DNA from: Mermis nigrescens
Lineage: Eukaryota; Nematoda; Enoplea; Mermithida; Mermithidae
DNA length: 64,000 bases
Direction: 5' to 3'
Assembly (NCBI GenBank): GCA_036768485.1
Contig: JAVLUZ010000154.1
Location: 36,317,769-36,381,768, forward strand
Shown piece by piece: positions 23,481 through 34,295 of the stretch (position 1 is the first letter of the stretch; the number at the start of each line of letters is the position of its first letter). The position numbers were made by a program, and so were the translations under genes. The notes under the pieces were generated by a model. That model made no database searches, had not been told where the DNA came from, and saw only the letters and a list, made by a program, of their open reading frames with translations.

Positions 23481-24119
23481 CACCGTCTAATTGTTTTTAT
23501 CATTTTCATAGACGTTTGCAAAGCGCCTATAAATATTTTTTTGATATATTTCAAAACGTAAGGATTTGCTTGCTACTGAAGTACATACAATTAGTAATAA
23601 AGTATTATTTATTTTTTCAAAAGACATTGCAAACAGGGCTCTTTTCAGAAATTTTTGATGATGTAAGTGCAACTGAAAATTGGCGGTCACTGTTTTAAGC
23701 ACAGAAACTGTTTTTTCGAATAATGTGTATTGTAAACAATGCGACCTCTTTAGCTTAGGCCCTTGAGCAGTATATGTAAAATTATCTGTTCTCTGTTCAG
23801 GATAGCCGATTAGTGCCTTTGTATAATATATTAGTGTAGATACATGTTATAATTTAAATTTCCTATATGGAAAGAAACTGCCATTGTAAATGTTAGCTCA
23901 GGCGAATCCAGCGGTGAATCCAGCGGTGGTGAATCCATGATGAGCTTTTTGTGAGAGAATTAATGTTCATTATTTAGCCTTGAGTGTCCTTAGGATTAAC
24001 AGGCAAGAGATCAGGATAAAATAGTTGGGTGAACCAAGGTAAATTGGCCTGAGCATGCTTGATATGCATGTGTACATACAATTGTAGATCTGCTGTACAA
24101 CCTTTCCTGCAAAATATGA
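23481..24119. other. Interior of the composite hAT, nothing recognised
   Basis: After E2 ends, this stretch belongs to the 12547-24230 element. I see no frame, repeat or motif that can be named. Confidence 0.4.
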
Positions 24120-24230
24120 GCCAGGAGAATTTTCAGGAGAATCAAAATATTTTCAGGAGAATTGCAGGAGAATTTTCCCCAATTTTACCTCTGTGCAGGA
24201 GAATCTGAATTTTGGGACCTGGCAACACTG
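24120..24230. repeat. Right subterminal boxes and terminus of composite hAT
   Basis: CAGGAGAAT boxes at ~24121, 24134, 24155, 24165 and 24196 precede the terminus ACCTGGCAACACTG. They match the cluster at 15098-15270, which ties the two ends to one element despite 9 kb of inserted DNA. Confidence 0.75.
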
Positions 24231-24424
24231 CTGCGCACTGCGCAGTGTTTGTTGCCTGGTTGGCAGTTGGCAGTGGCATCACCTTTAATGTCATTCTGGC
24301 ATTTTTCCACGGGGTCCGGCAGGTTTTGGCACTTTTTTGTTGCAAATTTTTGAGAGCAACTGGCACTTTTTGGCAGAATTGTATTTCGATAAGTAACAAA
24401 TTATTAATGTTGTTCAGTCGGTTT

Positions 24425-24500
24425 TATCATGTAGGTATTTGTGCTTTACCGAATTTCGTGTATTTTTCTGGACAATAAATATTTTCTTGTCTTGTTGTAC
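24425..24500 (+). repeat. LINE 3' UTR remnant
   Basis: The stretch with CGTGTATTTTTCTGGACAAT and TTTCTTGTCTTGTTG closely matches the 3' end of the LINE at 29255-29330. Only the last ~75 bp are present, a very short 5'-truncated insertion. Confidence 0.65.
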
Positions 24501-25030
24501 GTTGTGCGGTGCGTTGCCTTACATATTTATTCATTCCTTTCCGTACCTGATCCGTTCCATTCCAATTTTTTCAAATTTACAGTCGGTATTCTGTAGTCGG
24601 CTTTCATGCTGATTGTGAAGCTGTCCGGCACTTATTGTCCGTATCGAACATAAGTTTGGGTGAAAAACTCCTAAATTGTTACCGTTTTTGTAAAAACAAC
24701 TGCAAAAAACATTCGAAATTTCCGGTAATTCTGCATGCCGATTATGAATTCAGCATTGATTTTCCATTTTGTGCAAAATTTTTACTGAAACACTTTGTCA
24801 TTTTCACCCAAAGACCGCCTGAAATTGCGCCAATTATGGAATAAATCCATGTTTAGCCAGAAAATAACAAAGCTGGGATTTTCTCTCAAGATTTCACATA
24901 ACCAAGTTAAAGGAGGTGGCGAGGCGACTAATCTAGCTGAAGAGCCACAATGCGCTATTCTCACTAATCTGATCAATATTGTAATTCTGCCTATGTGTTT
25001 CTTTGATTTCTACCATGGGTAATTGAAATT
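24501..25030. other. No supported feature
   Basis: Open frames at 24635-24844 and 24795-25022 have no recognisable domain. A faint ILHADYE string recalls family-B DNA polymerases but stands alone, so it is not called. Confidence 0.3.
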
Positions 25031-25042
25031 GCGCTCCAAAAA

Positions 25043-26440
25043 ATGTCGATACCAGCTTACGTTCCAGGTCGCTATCGCGGACGTCTAACTTTGCTGTACT
25101 TAACGCTGCAAATGAAAATTCTGCCGATTGTGTTATTTGCTACAAGTTAGTCACTGATGACGATACTGTTTTGTTATGTAATTATTTGAACACTGGGGTC
25201 ATATTTCGGATCTAGTATACAATTTACCCACCAGCGTTTTTAGCCGATCCATATAAGCTACAGTAACCAGACTTTACAAGGACATAGCTATAAGCCTATT
25301 GTACTAATCTGTCAAAATTGATTAACTTACGGTGTAAATTTACTGCTTTACACTCACAGTTTACAACGTACTAACGGCATCTAAAAATTGTAAACGATTC
25401 GGTCGGTTTCAAACAAAGCAGTTTTTTGTAAATCAATCAACATCCTACATTAAAGAAAGTAAGTTAAAAAAAGTAAGCTTAAAGTAAAAAAGAGTAAGTT
25501 TTTTTAAAATTTTTTAAGCAGTAAGTTTACAGTAAGTTTAAAGTAAAGTAAAGTAATTTTTTTAAATTTTTTCAAAGCAGTAAGTTTACACCGTAAGTTA
25601 ATCCATTTTTTCTGATTAGTACAATAGGCTTATAGCTATCTCCTTGTAAAGTTTAGTTATTGTAGCTTATATGGATCGACTAAAAAACGCTGGGGGGTAA
25701 ATTATATACTAAATTGTATATATAAATTGTATACTCTTGTTTAAAAGTTGACGATCACGACTATGAAACTTACTCAAAGCCCCATTCCACTTTCTATTGT
25801 TTCCATTGTAGACTGATTGTAAAAAAAATATTTGCATATTGAACAACGCTTAGATAATTTTGCTACTCAGCTTGCAGACTTACAAAATAAAATTGATCGC
25901 CTTGAACATTCACGAAATTGTTCTACTGATTATGATAAAAACGAATTATCTGCCATGATAAATGACGCGCTTGAAAGAGATTCCAAAAGTGCAATGCCGT
26001 TTTATTTAATTTGCTTATATCAAACAGTGTCGAGGACATTGATCAGGTAAAATCTCTAATTGACTCTCATTCTGATGGTCATGATCTTGTGTCGTCCGAT
26101 GTTACTCGCGTCTTTCGTGATGGTCCCATTCGCGAAAATCGCGTTCAATTTGTTAAAGTTTGCCTGACTTCGGTTCAGGCAAGGCATCACATTATCTCTT
26201 TGATTAATAAGGCAGTCCGCGTCCAGTCTAAAGGCCCACTTTCGCGTCTACGGTGTCGTCCTGACTTTTCTTTTCTTAAACGGAAACGCCAACGCGAACT
26301 GGTTTCCGAGCTTAATGATCGAAAATCTCGAGGTGAACAAGGACTTTACATTGATTTTCGTGCTGATTGTCTTAAATGTAAACAAAATGTAAATTTTAAT
26401 AGCCCGCACTCGCTCATTAGGTATCCGCGTCCCGAAGATT
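25043..26440 (+). pseudogene. LINE ORF1: PHD-like finger, coiled coil, RNA-binding region
   Basis: Before the MITE one reads SADCVICYKLVTDDDTVLLCN (25115-25180), and after it a stretch ending STFYCFHC (25745-25810). The cysteine spacing fits the two halves of a PHD-type finger, as in CR1 ORF1 proteins. Next, 25832-26050 has heptad leucines (LADLQNKIDRLEH), then 26011-26400 has VTRVFRDGP, ENRVQFVKVCLTS and a basic KRKRQRELVSELNDRKS segment, like the RNA-binding part of LINE ORF1 proteins. A frameshift near 26020 and the MITE disable it. Confidence 0.6.
25208..25735. mobile_element. ~0.53-kb hairpin MITE interrupting LINE ORF1
   Basis: The first ~190 bp (GGATCTAGTATACAATTTAC, GTTTTTAGCCGATCCATA, AGCCTATTGTACTAATC) return in reverse complement over 25590-25725. 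The arms enclose a run of AGTAAGTTTA repeats, so single strands could fold into one long hairpin. The right end has an extra TATA-type expansion and no clean TSD could be read. A shorter relative is at 30122-30336. Confidence 0.75.
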
Positions 26441-29196
26441 ATTTAAAATTTCAATGTTTTTATGCAAATGCTCGAAGTCTTTTGAACAAACTTAGTTATT
26501 TACACCTTTTGCTGAATGTAGAAGATTTTGATGCTCTATTTTTTCTGAAAGTTGGTTCCATATTGATATTTCCGATGGACTATTGTGCCCTGGGAAACAT
26601 TATCGCATTTTCCGCTGTGATCGTAACTGTAAACGTGGCGGGGATGTAGCTTTATTTCTTAAAACTACTTTTAATGCTATTCAAATTAATCCGCCACCCG
26701 CTTTTAAAGCTTCCGAAATTCTAATAACTGATATTTTTGAATATGATAGAAAGATCAGATTTATTTTTTGGTTTACCGACCCCCTGATTTTGACCTAGCT
26801 TATGCTGAAATTTTATGTAAATGTATTGGATGGGCTTGTTCTGTTTCTTTTCCTTTTGTAAGCTTAGAAGATTTTAATTTGCCAAAAATTAATTGACGGA
26901 TAAATTCGTTTCCTACTGATAATCTTAATACCTTTTTTCGACACACTTTCGGGCACTGGTTTACATCAGTTAATAACAGAAAATACTCATGATAATAATA
27001 AACTAGATCTTCTCTTTGCATCTGGTCAAATTTGTAACGTAAAAGTTGATATTCCTTTTTCTAATAGAGACCATAATTCAATTACATTCGATTGTCTTTT
27101 GATGCCAGTCAAAAATCCTAGATCATCTTTTTTCAACTTTCGTAAAGCTGATTTTAAAGCTCTAGGTCTTGCACTGTCTCAGATTTCTTGGCCTGATCTT
27201 TTTGATTCCTGTTCTAATGTAAATGATATGTACAATTTGTTTGTTGGAGTGCTTCACTCTTAAATTTACGCATTTGTCCCCTTAACTCAGCCCAAGCCCA
27301 CGAAACGTTAAATATCCTAAACAAATTAAAAGAATGTTAACTAAGAAACGTATGCTTTGGAAGAAACATAAATTTTATCACTCGACTGATACGAAAAATC
27401 AAATATAAATCTTTTTACAAAAAATTGGATGTTGAAATTAAAAATTTATCTGCTTCTGAAGAAATAAATCTTCTTTCTGGCAAAAGATTAAAATCCTTTT
27501 ATAAATTTGTCAATAATCGGTTAAATAATCATCGCTCTTTTCCACCTCTTCTTCATGACCACAAAATCGTTTCTGATCCTTTAGAAAAGGTAAATTTGTT
27601 TAATAACTACTTTTCTTCTGTTTTTTCTGTTGATAATAATCATCTTCCTTTTTAGATTCGATGACTGGTTTTGCATTGCAAACCATTCATTTTGACGCTC
27701 GGAACGTGCAACTGGTCTTAAATCGAATTAAAAGGTTCTTTTTCTGTTGGTCCTGATGGACTCTTTCATTTTTATTGAAAAAACTTTCAAATTATCTTGC
27801 TGAGCCTTTAGCAAGTATCTTTAATGTTTCTTTTTTGATAGCACTATCCTTATTTATGGAAATCGGCCAATGTAACTCCTGTCTTTAAAAAAGGAGACGC
27901 AGCCTTAGTGAGTAATTACAGACCGATTTCTATTTGCTGCTCATCAAGTAAAATCATGGAAAGTTTGATAAACTCAAAAATTATCGATTATCTCACTACA
28001 AACAGGCTCTTATCTTCTTCTCAGTTTGGTTTTCTAAAATCCAGGTCTTGTGAATTACAACTACTTAAATGTAAACACAGCTGGACGGTATCTTTGAGCA
28101 ATAGGACTCCTGTCGATGTAGCTTACATCGACTTTTCCAAAGCTTTCGATAAAATTCCGTTATCTAAGCTTTTATACATGTAAGCTCTGAAAATATGGAA
28201 TAAAAGGTCTACTTTTTAATTGGCTCGATTCCTTTTTACATGGTCGATCTCAGCGTGTTTGTATTAACGGAGTTTTTTCTGACTTCATGCCTGTTGGCAG
28301 TGGTGTCCCCCAAGGTAGTTGTATTAGTCCTACTTTATTCTTAATTTATGTAAATGACCTATGTAACTTGATTAAATATAGTAAAATTTACCTCTTTGCC
28401 AATGATGTCAAAATCTTTGGTCCATCTTCTGATTATCATTTAATACAAAAAGATCTGGATAATATTTATACTTGGTCTATTAATTGGCAACTTCCTGTTG
28501 CTACGGAAAAATGTGCAGTTTTACATCTTGGTAAAAATAATCCAAAAAAGCTTTATTCTTTGAATAATATAAATATTCCAAATGACATTAGTTCCGTTCG
28601 TGATCTGGGTGTTTATATTTCCCATAATCTCAATTGTAAGGAACATTTAAATCACATAATTAAAAAAGCTGTTTCTCGTTGTTTTCTAATACACAAAGCT
28701 TTTCTTTCTCGTGATAAAGATATTTTAGTTAGGGCCTATACTACTTATGTAAGACCGATGCTTGAGTATTCTGTTTCTGTATGGAATCCATATTATGCAA
28801 ATGATATCAAATCGTCTTGAAAATGTTCAACGTAAATTTACTAAACGTCTTTTTGGTTTTCATAGCAATTTATCCTATCTTGAACGCCTGAAGCTTCTTA
28901 ACCTACCTTCATTAGAACTTCGTCGTCTTCACATATGTCTATGTCTCATGTATCAAATTATTATCGGTTTATCTTGTATTGATGCTAATGAATTTTTCAT
29001 TTTTAGTTCCGGCATAACCCGATCCGAAAACCGTCGTAAACTTACGTTACCAGTTGTCCGTTTCAATGCTCACCTCAACGATTTTCCCCAACGCTACCTC
29101 AAAATTTGGAACTCCTTACCTGATCATGTGATCGCTTCTCCTAACGTTTGTTCGTTCAAAAAAGAGCTAATCATTGATTTTACGATTTTATTGTAG
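26440..29196 (+). pseudogene. LINE ORF2: endonuclease and reverse transcriptase, frameshifted
   Basis: Endonuclease pieces: FYANARSLLNKLSYL at ~26458, LEDFNLPKI at ~26865, and SNRDHNSITFDCL at ~27060. RT pieces: NYRPISICC (27915), SQFGFLKSRSCELQLLKC (28020), VAYIDFSKAFD (28117), GVPQGSCISPTLFLIYVNDL (28298) and LFANDVKIF (28393). The catalytic FADD box reads FAND, so the second catalytic aspartate position is altered on top of several frameshifts and stops. The tail VQRKFTKRLFGF...LKIWNSLPDHV (28822-29130) is the typical CR1 C-terminus. Confidence 0.8.
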
Positions 29197-29564
29197 GGGC
29201 ATACCTAGTTGTATCACTTCCGTGATCTGTATGTCCTTTTGTTCAGTCACTGTTTTATCTGTATTCGTGTTTTATCAAATTTCGTGTATTTTCGTGGACA
29301 ATAAACATTTTCTTGTTGTCTTGTTTGTTAAAACGGAAACTAACTCACCGTTTTTTCCACATTTTGGGGTTCTTGTGAACCATAATTTCAAGATGTGGGA
29401 AAAATTTTGGGCTTGGTTCACATTATGAAAAATTTGTAATGATAAAATGCGTTATAGAACGGTAAATTTTAAGAATTTATTTCATTGCCTGTTATTGTTG
29501 AGCGCGGGTTAACGCGAAGTATTTCCGACTTTAACAGCACATTGTCTCATAAATATCGTTTAAT

Positions 29565-30050
29565 TAAACTCTTTAGAATGCCTCGAATTACGCCGTATTC
29601 GTTTTGCTTTGTGCTTGTACTTTCAAATTATTACTGAACACCTCTATATTCTTTGTGACGATTTTTTCGCTTCCAATAACAATTGTAATCGCTCTGTTAA
29701 TAATTTTAAGCTCATTGTTCCTGAGGCTGCTCCGATGTTTTCAAGTATGATTTTAGTCATAGATATGTAAATCTGTGGAATTCGCTTTTAGATTATGTCG
29801 TAAATTCATCTAGCTTGGAAATCTTTATACGCAAAGTCAGTACTTTCGATTTGTCTATTATTAAAGGGATACGAGTAAGTTGTCACTCTATTTGGGACTG
29901 CGTGTCATTATTGCTGACGTTAGTCATATGTATGTTGTCTTGTGTGTCATTTAAAAGCTCATCGTCTTTGTCATCATAAGTTGCATTTTTCATTGTAATC
30001 ATGTGTTTTTCTCGGACGTTGCAATAAATGCTTCGATGTGATTTGATATG
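29565..30050 (+). pseudogene. LINE RT C-terminal fragment, third subfamily
   Basis: Reading across frames gives ECLELRRIRFALCLYFQI, CDDFFASNNNCNRSVNNFKL, then NLWNS-like and LEIFIRKVSTFDLSII segments, the standard CR1-type C-terminal region, with two frameshifts near 29750. A ~200-bp AT-rich 3' tail follows and ends near an AATAAA at 30023. It is a 5'-truncated copy. Confidence 0.6.
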
Positions 30051-30121
30051 ATTGATGTTTAAGCTGCGCCGCGCAGATTGAAGCATTTTTATTTTTATCG
30101 ACAAATTGCTATAGAACTTCA

Positions 30122-30336
30122 GGATCTAGTATACAATTTACCCACCACCGTTTTTGTGTGTAGTGTGTAATATGTAATGTGTTATGTGTAATGTGTATTG
30201 CGTAATGTGTCATGTGTAGTGTGTAATGTGTAATGTGTAAAGTGTACATATTACACATTATACATTACACATGACACATTACAATACATTATGGATCGGC
30301 TAAAAAACGCTGGTGGGTAAATTGTATACTAGATCC
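30122..30336. mobile_element. 215-bp MITE with palindromic microsatellite core, TSD GAACTTCA
   Basis: The ends are GGATCTAGTATACAATTTAC and its complement, with GAACTTCA on both sides (30114-30121 and 30337-30344). The ~130 bp between the TIRs are GTGTAATGTGTA-type repeats followed by their complement, a perfect hairpin of simple sequence. It shares TIRs with the MITE at 25208. The 8-bp TSD suggests hAT mobilisation. Confidence 0.85.
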
Positions 30337-30954
30337 GAACTTCACTACAATTAAAAATCTTCATCTTCTGCATGGATTTGGACAATTTTTGTGATACGAA
30401 AATGCGTTGAGGTAAAATTTCAAAAAATTTTAGGTGCTCCGCGCCGGACAGATTTAATTTTATTACTTGCTATTGATGTTTAGGTCGCGCCGCACCGATT
30501 ACAGCTTTTTATTGCAAAAATTCGTTTTAGACCGTGTGCTGTCGCTGTGGACTTTGAGTGAATGTCGCTTATGTCATGCTCAGTGGAGTTTGCTTTAATC
30601 GTGTGCCTTTCTGCTCATGTTTGCTTTGATCGTGTGCCTTTTTGCTCGTTATCCTGCTCAATAAGTCACTTTAAACTGTTTTTGCTTTGATCAGGTGATC
30701 TGCTTAATAAATTACTAAACTTGCTTTCAATCAAGTGAGTTTGGTCATTATCGGGATAAATAAATTGATTTGCAATGCGTTTTTTAAACTCAGTCAACAC
30801 TGGCTCTACAATCAGAAGAACCTACTTGAATGTCACCTGAACAAGTTCTGTAACGTCAAAAATATGCTTGGAACTTGGAATTTTTCTCACAGTTTTTTGA
30901 TCAAAAGTGGCACTTTTCGGCATGGGAACGTTTGGCACCTCTAAAAATTTCGAC

Positions 30955-30970
30955 CTGGCAACACTGTTTG
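30955..30970. repeat. Isolated hAT right terminus
   Basis: CGACCTGGCAACACTG is the same terminus as at 24230. No partner left end was found, so this is a remnant. Confidence 0.5.
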
Positions 30971-31027
30971 TCTGGTAGTTTTCCATTCTTATGCCTAACC
31001 GCAGGATGGTAGCTTTCGAGAGACCTG

Positions 31028-31252
31028 CATACATGTAAGAGGTGGGGTGAGATAGGGATTTTCCACTTTAAGTCGGCCGTCTCTTCCATCCCTCCCTTAA
31101 AGCCAGGGTTTTTAACCTTCCCCTTGATTTTAGGAAAAACTCGAATTTTTTGGCCGTTTTTAGGTGTTTTTGGCCAATAATTGAGATCATTACCTTACCC
31201 CTCTAAAAATGGCCTGCACCCCCTCCCCCAATTTTGAGCTGTTACATGTATG
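31028..31252. mobile_element. 225-bp MITE, K family (TIR CATACATGTAA)
   Basis: Starts CATACATGTAAG and ends GTTACATGTATG. Flanks are GAGACCTG and GGGACCTG, seven of eight bases equal. Inside are AGTCGGCCGT and repeated TTTTTGGCCGTTTT motifs, common to copies at 42453, 44621 and 56083. No coding. Confidence 0.8.
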
Positions 31253-31528
31253 GGGACCTGCGTACTTTATTGTGGACCACTGGTGTAGCCAGGTGGGATG
31301 AAGTGTGGGGAAATCTCTCATCACCTGGAGGAAATTTTGTTTCTATGTCTTATTGCAGGAAAAGTCAAAAAAATTAGCGCTTTGCGCGCATATTAAGCAT
31401 TTCATTTTTTGCACCTAATTTTGACTGTCTGGAGTAAGTCTGTGATACCGCTTATCTAACGAAAATTCTGGATTCGCCACTACCTGTTTGTGAGTTGGTG
31501 GGGATGTGTTGAAAATATTGTAAATTAG

Positions 31529-32395
31529 GGTAAAAGACCTTATTTCGGACACACTTCACTTTTGGCAACTTCTGCTCCTTCAAAAATTAAAGGAATTTCG
31601 TGAAACTTTGCATGAGCATTGCATTTCTATACCTAAGTAAGCATGCAAAATATTTCAAGAGTAGCAACAATTCCTGCAAAATTATGGCCTTTTCTTGAAA
31701 ACTCATCTGGTGTCCGATGTTTTGTCCGAGTCGGAAGAAATTTCGGATACTTTTAAAATTCAAAAAAAGCGTGCATTAACTTCGCAGAAGACGCAAATTT
31801 AGCGCACTGTAATCAATTTCCTTATATCAGTAAGGTGTATGAAGTAAAAATAAAGTACAATGATCAGAACAAAGAGGCATAGGCGTCTTTAGAAGATAGA
31901 TGATCTATCGAATGAAGCTCACCCACATCCATTGTTCTTGGCAAACAGGCATCACAGTAAAAAAACATCCGTTTTATCAAAGCTGGTAGGCATGCATTGT
32001 TCACTAACCCAAGATTCACAAATATCCTGATGTTTGGTTTTGGCCATGAAAAAATTATCACAGTAGCTGTACAAAATTTCAAAATAAAACTTGTTTTATC
32101 ATCTTAAGGTTGAAAAGCTATGGCAGACATCAAACTTTCACAAAAGACAAAAGAGTAACATTGAAGTTATGAAGTGCCAAAAATCACAAAAGTCACACTA
32201 GCCCTATAAGTACGATCATCAACAATTGAGTATAGGATGCAGTGTTTTGAAAATGCAGTGAAACACGCTCTAAAGGCAGGAGAACATTATGTAGAAGTCT
32301 GAGCTTGTTCAACTAAATAGTTCTTGAAGGATTGCAGTTTAAACACAAGTGTGTCCGAACTTATGTTGTGTCCGAAGTAAAGTTCTTTCTTACCC
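31529..32395. mobile_element. 0.87-kb TA-flanked inverted-repeat element (mariner-like, non-autonomous)
   Basis: The left end GGGTAAAAGACC and TTCGGACACAC are mirrored by GTGTCCGAAG and TTTCTTACCC at 32395, an imperfect ~28-bp TIR. TA stands on each side (31527-31528, 32396-32397). TA duplication points to Tc1/mariner or a related group. No transposase frame is seen. It lies just upstream of the first headcase-like exon. Confidence 0.6.
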
Positions 32396-32494
32396 TATTT
32401 ATACCTATCCGAGTCAAGCGCTTTGAACTCACTTTAGTGTCTTTGTAATTTTGGTTTACTATAATGCTTGTTGTTTTTAAGGTAATTAGATTTC

Positions 32495-32591
32495 ATGGGA
32501 AAGAGAAAGGGGCAGAATTCTACTGCCAAAACTGTTACCAATTCACCTTGTGAGCTTGATGGCTGCAACTGTCCAGCTGGATGCATCGAAA
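32495..32591 (+). CDS. Headcase-like gene, first coding exon
   Basis: The ATG at 32495 opens a 32-codon exon that ends at the donor GAAA|GTAGGA. Its product is basic, then cysteine-rich: SPCELDGCNCPAGCIE. The spacing of these cysteines fits the zinc-binding start of the headcase (HECA/hdc) N-terminal domain. Phase 1 at the donor matches the next exon exactly (A + AA, Lys). The start is chosen because it is the first ATG and the context upstream has no open frame. Headcase proteins act in growth control and progenitor maintenance in animals; that role is known for the family, not shown here. Confidence 0.5.
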
Positions 32592-34151
32592 GTAGGAGTG
32601 CAAGTATACGTTCAGGCTGAACATGGGTCTAAGTTGCATTATTTTCCGAAGCCTCTTATCAAGCTTCATCTTTGTTAGCATTAATAAATCTTCACAGATT
32701 TACAATTATTTTTAGTAAATGAATTTGAGTTTAGTACAGCATTGTCTTCAAACCCGCACGGTCGCCCAATTATAATTTGCACGCTTTATGAGTATTAAGC
32801 CAAGCGGTATATTATACAGCCTTATTGAAGTTAAAGTGTCGAGCAGAGCTATATTTCAGATTTATTTTTCAGAAAGCAGCCTAAATAAAACACTAAAATT
32901 CTTCAGTGCTGCAGCAGTGTTTTTTTGTACTCGGCAAAGATTTTTCCCGATGTATAAAGACTTTTCGGGACCGTCTTTGTACATGTACAAAGATTTTTGG
33001 GAAGACAAAAATTACAAAAAAGGTGTGAAATTCGCAAAAATGTTCGGCGCTTCGCGCTGAAATGAGTAATTGTGTTCTCTATTTTTATAATGGCAGAAAT
33101 TCATTTCGAAAGGAAAAATGTCAAATTTTTCGGCGCTGCGCACCATTTCAAGACGATTCTTAGTTATTTCTGCCCTTAAAGACCCAGAAATTAGCTAAAA
33201 TACACTACCAACAGTCGAACAACTCTGTTTTTACTTCACTAAAATCGCTGCTGTACCATATTATAGTACCCAAAAATTTGTGCATACAAAATGTACAAAG
33301 ATTTTTGGGAAGACAAAAACTGTAAAAAGGTGTATAATTCACGGAAATTTTCGCACTTTGCGCCGGAATTAGTAATTGTTTGTCCTATATATCTTTAAAA
33401 TGGCTGAATTTGCATTTAGAATGGGAAAATGTCAAATTTTTGGCGTCAGAAACCCAGAAATTAGCTAAACTACACTACCAAAGATCGAAAACCCTGTTTT
33501 ACCACACTGAAATCGCTACTGTACTATATTATAGTATACAAAAATTTTCATGTACAAAATGTACAAAGACTTTTGCGGAACCATCTTTGTACGTGTACAA
33601 ACGGACCTTGTACAAAAAAACACTGTGCTGCAGTCGTACGTATTAAAAGAAGAGTCATTTTCTGCCAGATGTGGTGAGAATAATGATCTTGTATCATACG
33701 TGCACATAGGGAGGGGTGAGAGAAAGTATTACTTCCAGCTAAAGGGTCCAAAAGTTCGGTGCTGTCGAGCAGTTTAAGCCATTAATAGTCTATTTCCAAG
33801 TGATTTCGACTTAAAAATAGCCAAGAAGCCAATAAGCTTTGGTGAAAATCCTGGATTTTACCCCTTCCGCCGAACCCTAAAACCTCGATTTTACCGCTCC
33901 CTGGCCGACCTGACCTTCTGCATCTCATGTCTTGTATGCATTTGTATATCTAAACAAGCTCATGCTTAGTTGTTTTATGCGATTGAAAGTTCAATCCAAT
34001 AAAATTATACTGTTTCTGGATTTTCATATTTGCTTGCAAGAAAACTTATTCCCAGGACTATTTTTCCACTAATTGTAAGTTTTAAATTATTAGCCGCGAA
34101 ATTATATTGTTACTACAATACAGATATACATAAATGGTGTGCGCTCTTTAG
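32592..34151 (+). other. Headcase-like intron 1
   Basis: Contains the 711-bp hAT at 32915-33625 and at ~33840-33930 a short repeat (CCTGGATTTTACCCC, CTGACCT) that also occurs inverted at 13600-13660. The remainder is unassigned. Confidence 0.5.
32915..33625. mobile_element. 711-bp non-autonomous hAT, TSD TGCTGCAG
   Basis: Perfect ends CAGTGTTTTTTTGTAC and GTACAAAAAAACACTG. TGCTGCAG flanks both sides (32907-32914 and 33626-33633). Subterminal GTACAAAGA boxes repeat at both ends. An internal ~310-bp direct repeat (about 32980-33280 versus 33290-33540) carries GGCGC hairpins at ~33044 and 33133. No coding. Confidence 0.9.
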
Positions 34152-34295
34152 AAGAACCGATTGACATCGATCATCCGCCCTCAGAAGATGCCGTCCTCAT
34201 GGATTGTTCGGCTGGTATTAAGTGCCCCATGAATAAACACTTGCATCCTAAATGCTACGAACAGCTTGAAATTGAATTGATTCGACTTATGCAGG
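34152..34295 (+). CDS. Headcase-like gene, second exon
   Basis: The acceptor CGCTCTTTAG ends at 34151 and the donor is CAGG|GTACGA at 34296. The product EPIDIDHPPSEDAVLMDCSA...CPMNKHLHPKCYEQLE has the acidic PxD stretch, a C...C pair, then a H..CY/F aromatic motif, as in headcase proteins (pattern x-H-x2-CF-x3-E). Together with the next exon this covers the conserved zinc-binding module. No internal stop occurs and codon use is normal. The exon leaves a one-base overhang. Confidence 0.6.

Larger units (their letters stand above)
12547..24230. mobile_element. 11.7-kb composite hAT element, TSD CTGCGCAC
   Basis: The left end reads CAGGGTTGCCAGG at 12547 and the right end is the complement of CAGTGTTGCCAGG, ending at 24230. 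CTGCGCAC is present at 12540-12547 and again at 24231-24238, an 8-bp TSD; the last C is shared with the element start, implying one lost base. CAGNG-type termini and an 8-bp TSD are hAT hallmarks. Its own subterminal sequence, multiple CAGGAGAAT boxes, lies at 15100-15265 and 24120-24205. Everything between is later insertions plus anonymous interior. No transposase of its own is recognised. Confidence 0.75.
25043..29330 (+). mobile_element. Nearly full-length CR1-like LINE with two ORFs
   Basis: ORF1 remnants begin at ~25043, ORF2 ends at 29196 and the 3' UTR ends near 29330 in TTTCTTGTTGTCTTGTTTG. Gene order (PHD-like finger, coiled coil, RRM-like region, endonuclease, RT) fits CR1-group elements. 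It is a different subfamily from the 15640-18021 copy (only moderate protein similarity). It is interrupted by a hairpin MITE at 25208-25735. Confidence 0.8.
29346..30540. mobile_element. hAT element E3, left part (right end not found)
   Basis: CACCGTTTTTTCCAC at 29346 and the following GGGCTTGGTTCACATT stretch match the left ends of E1 and E2. The ~230-bp units with GTTTAAGC/TCGCGCCGC and CTTCATCTTCTGC continue to ~30500. A LINE fragment (29565-30050) and a MITE (30122-30336) inserted into it. No right terminus with AACGGTG was found. Confidence 0.6.

Noticed and set aside
24635..24844. ILHADYE string as family-B DNA polymerase of a Polinton
   Set aside because: Single short match, no other polymerase motifs on either side.
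25043..25200. PHD-like finger as a host chromatin gene exon
   Set aside because: Its second half lies after the MITE and leads straight into LINE ORF1 and ORF2 on the same strand.
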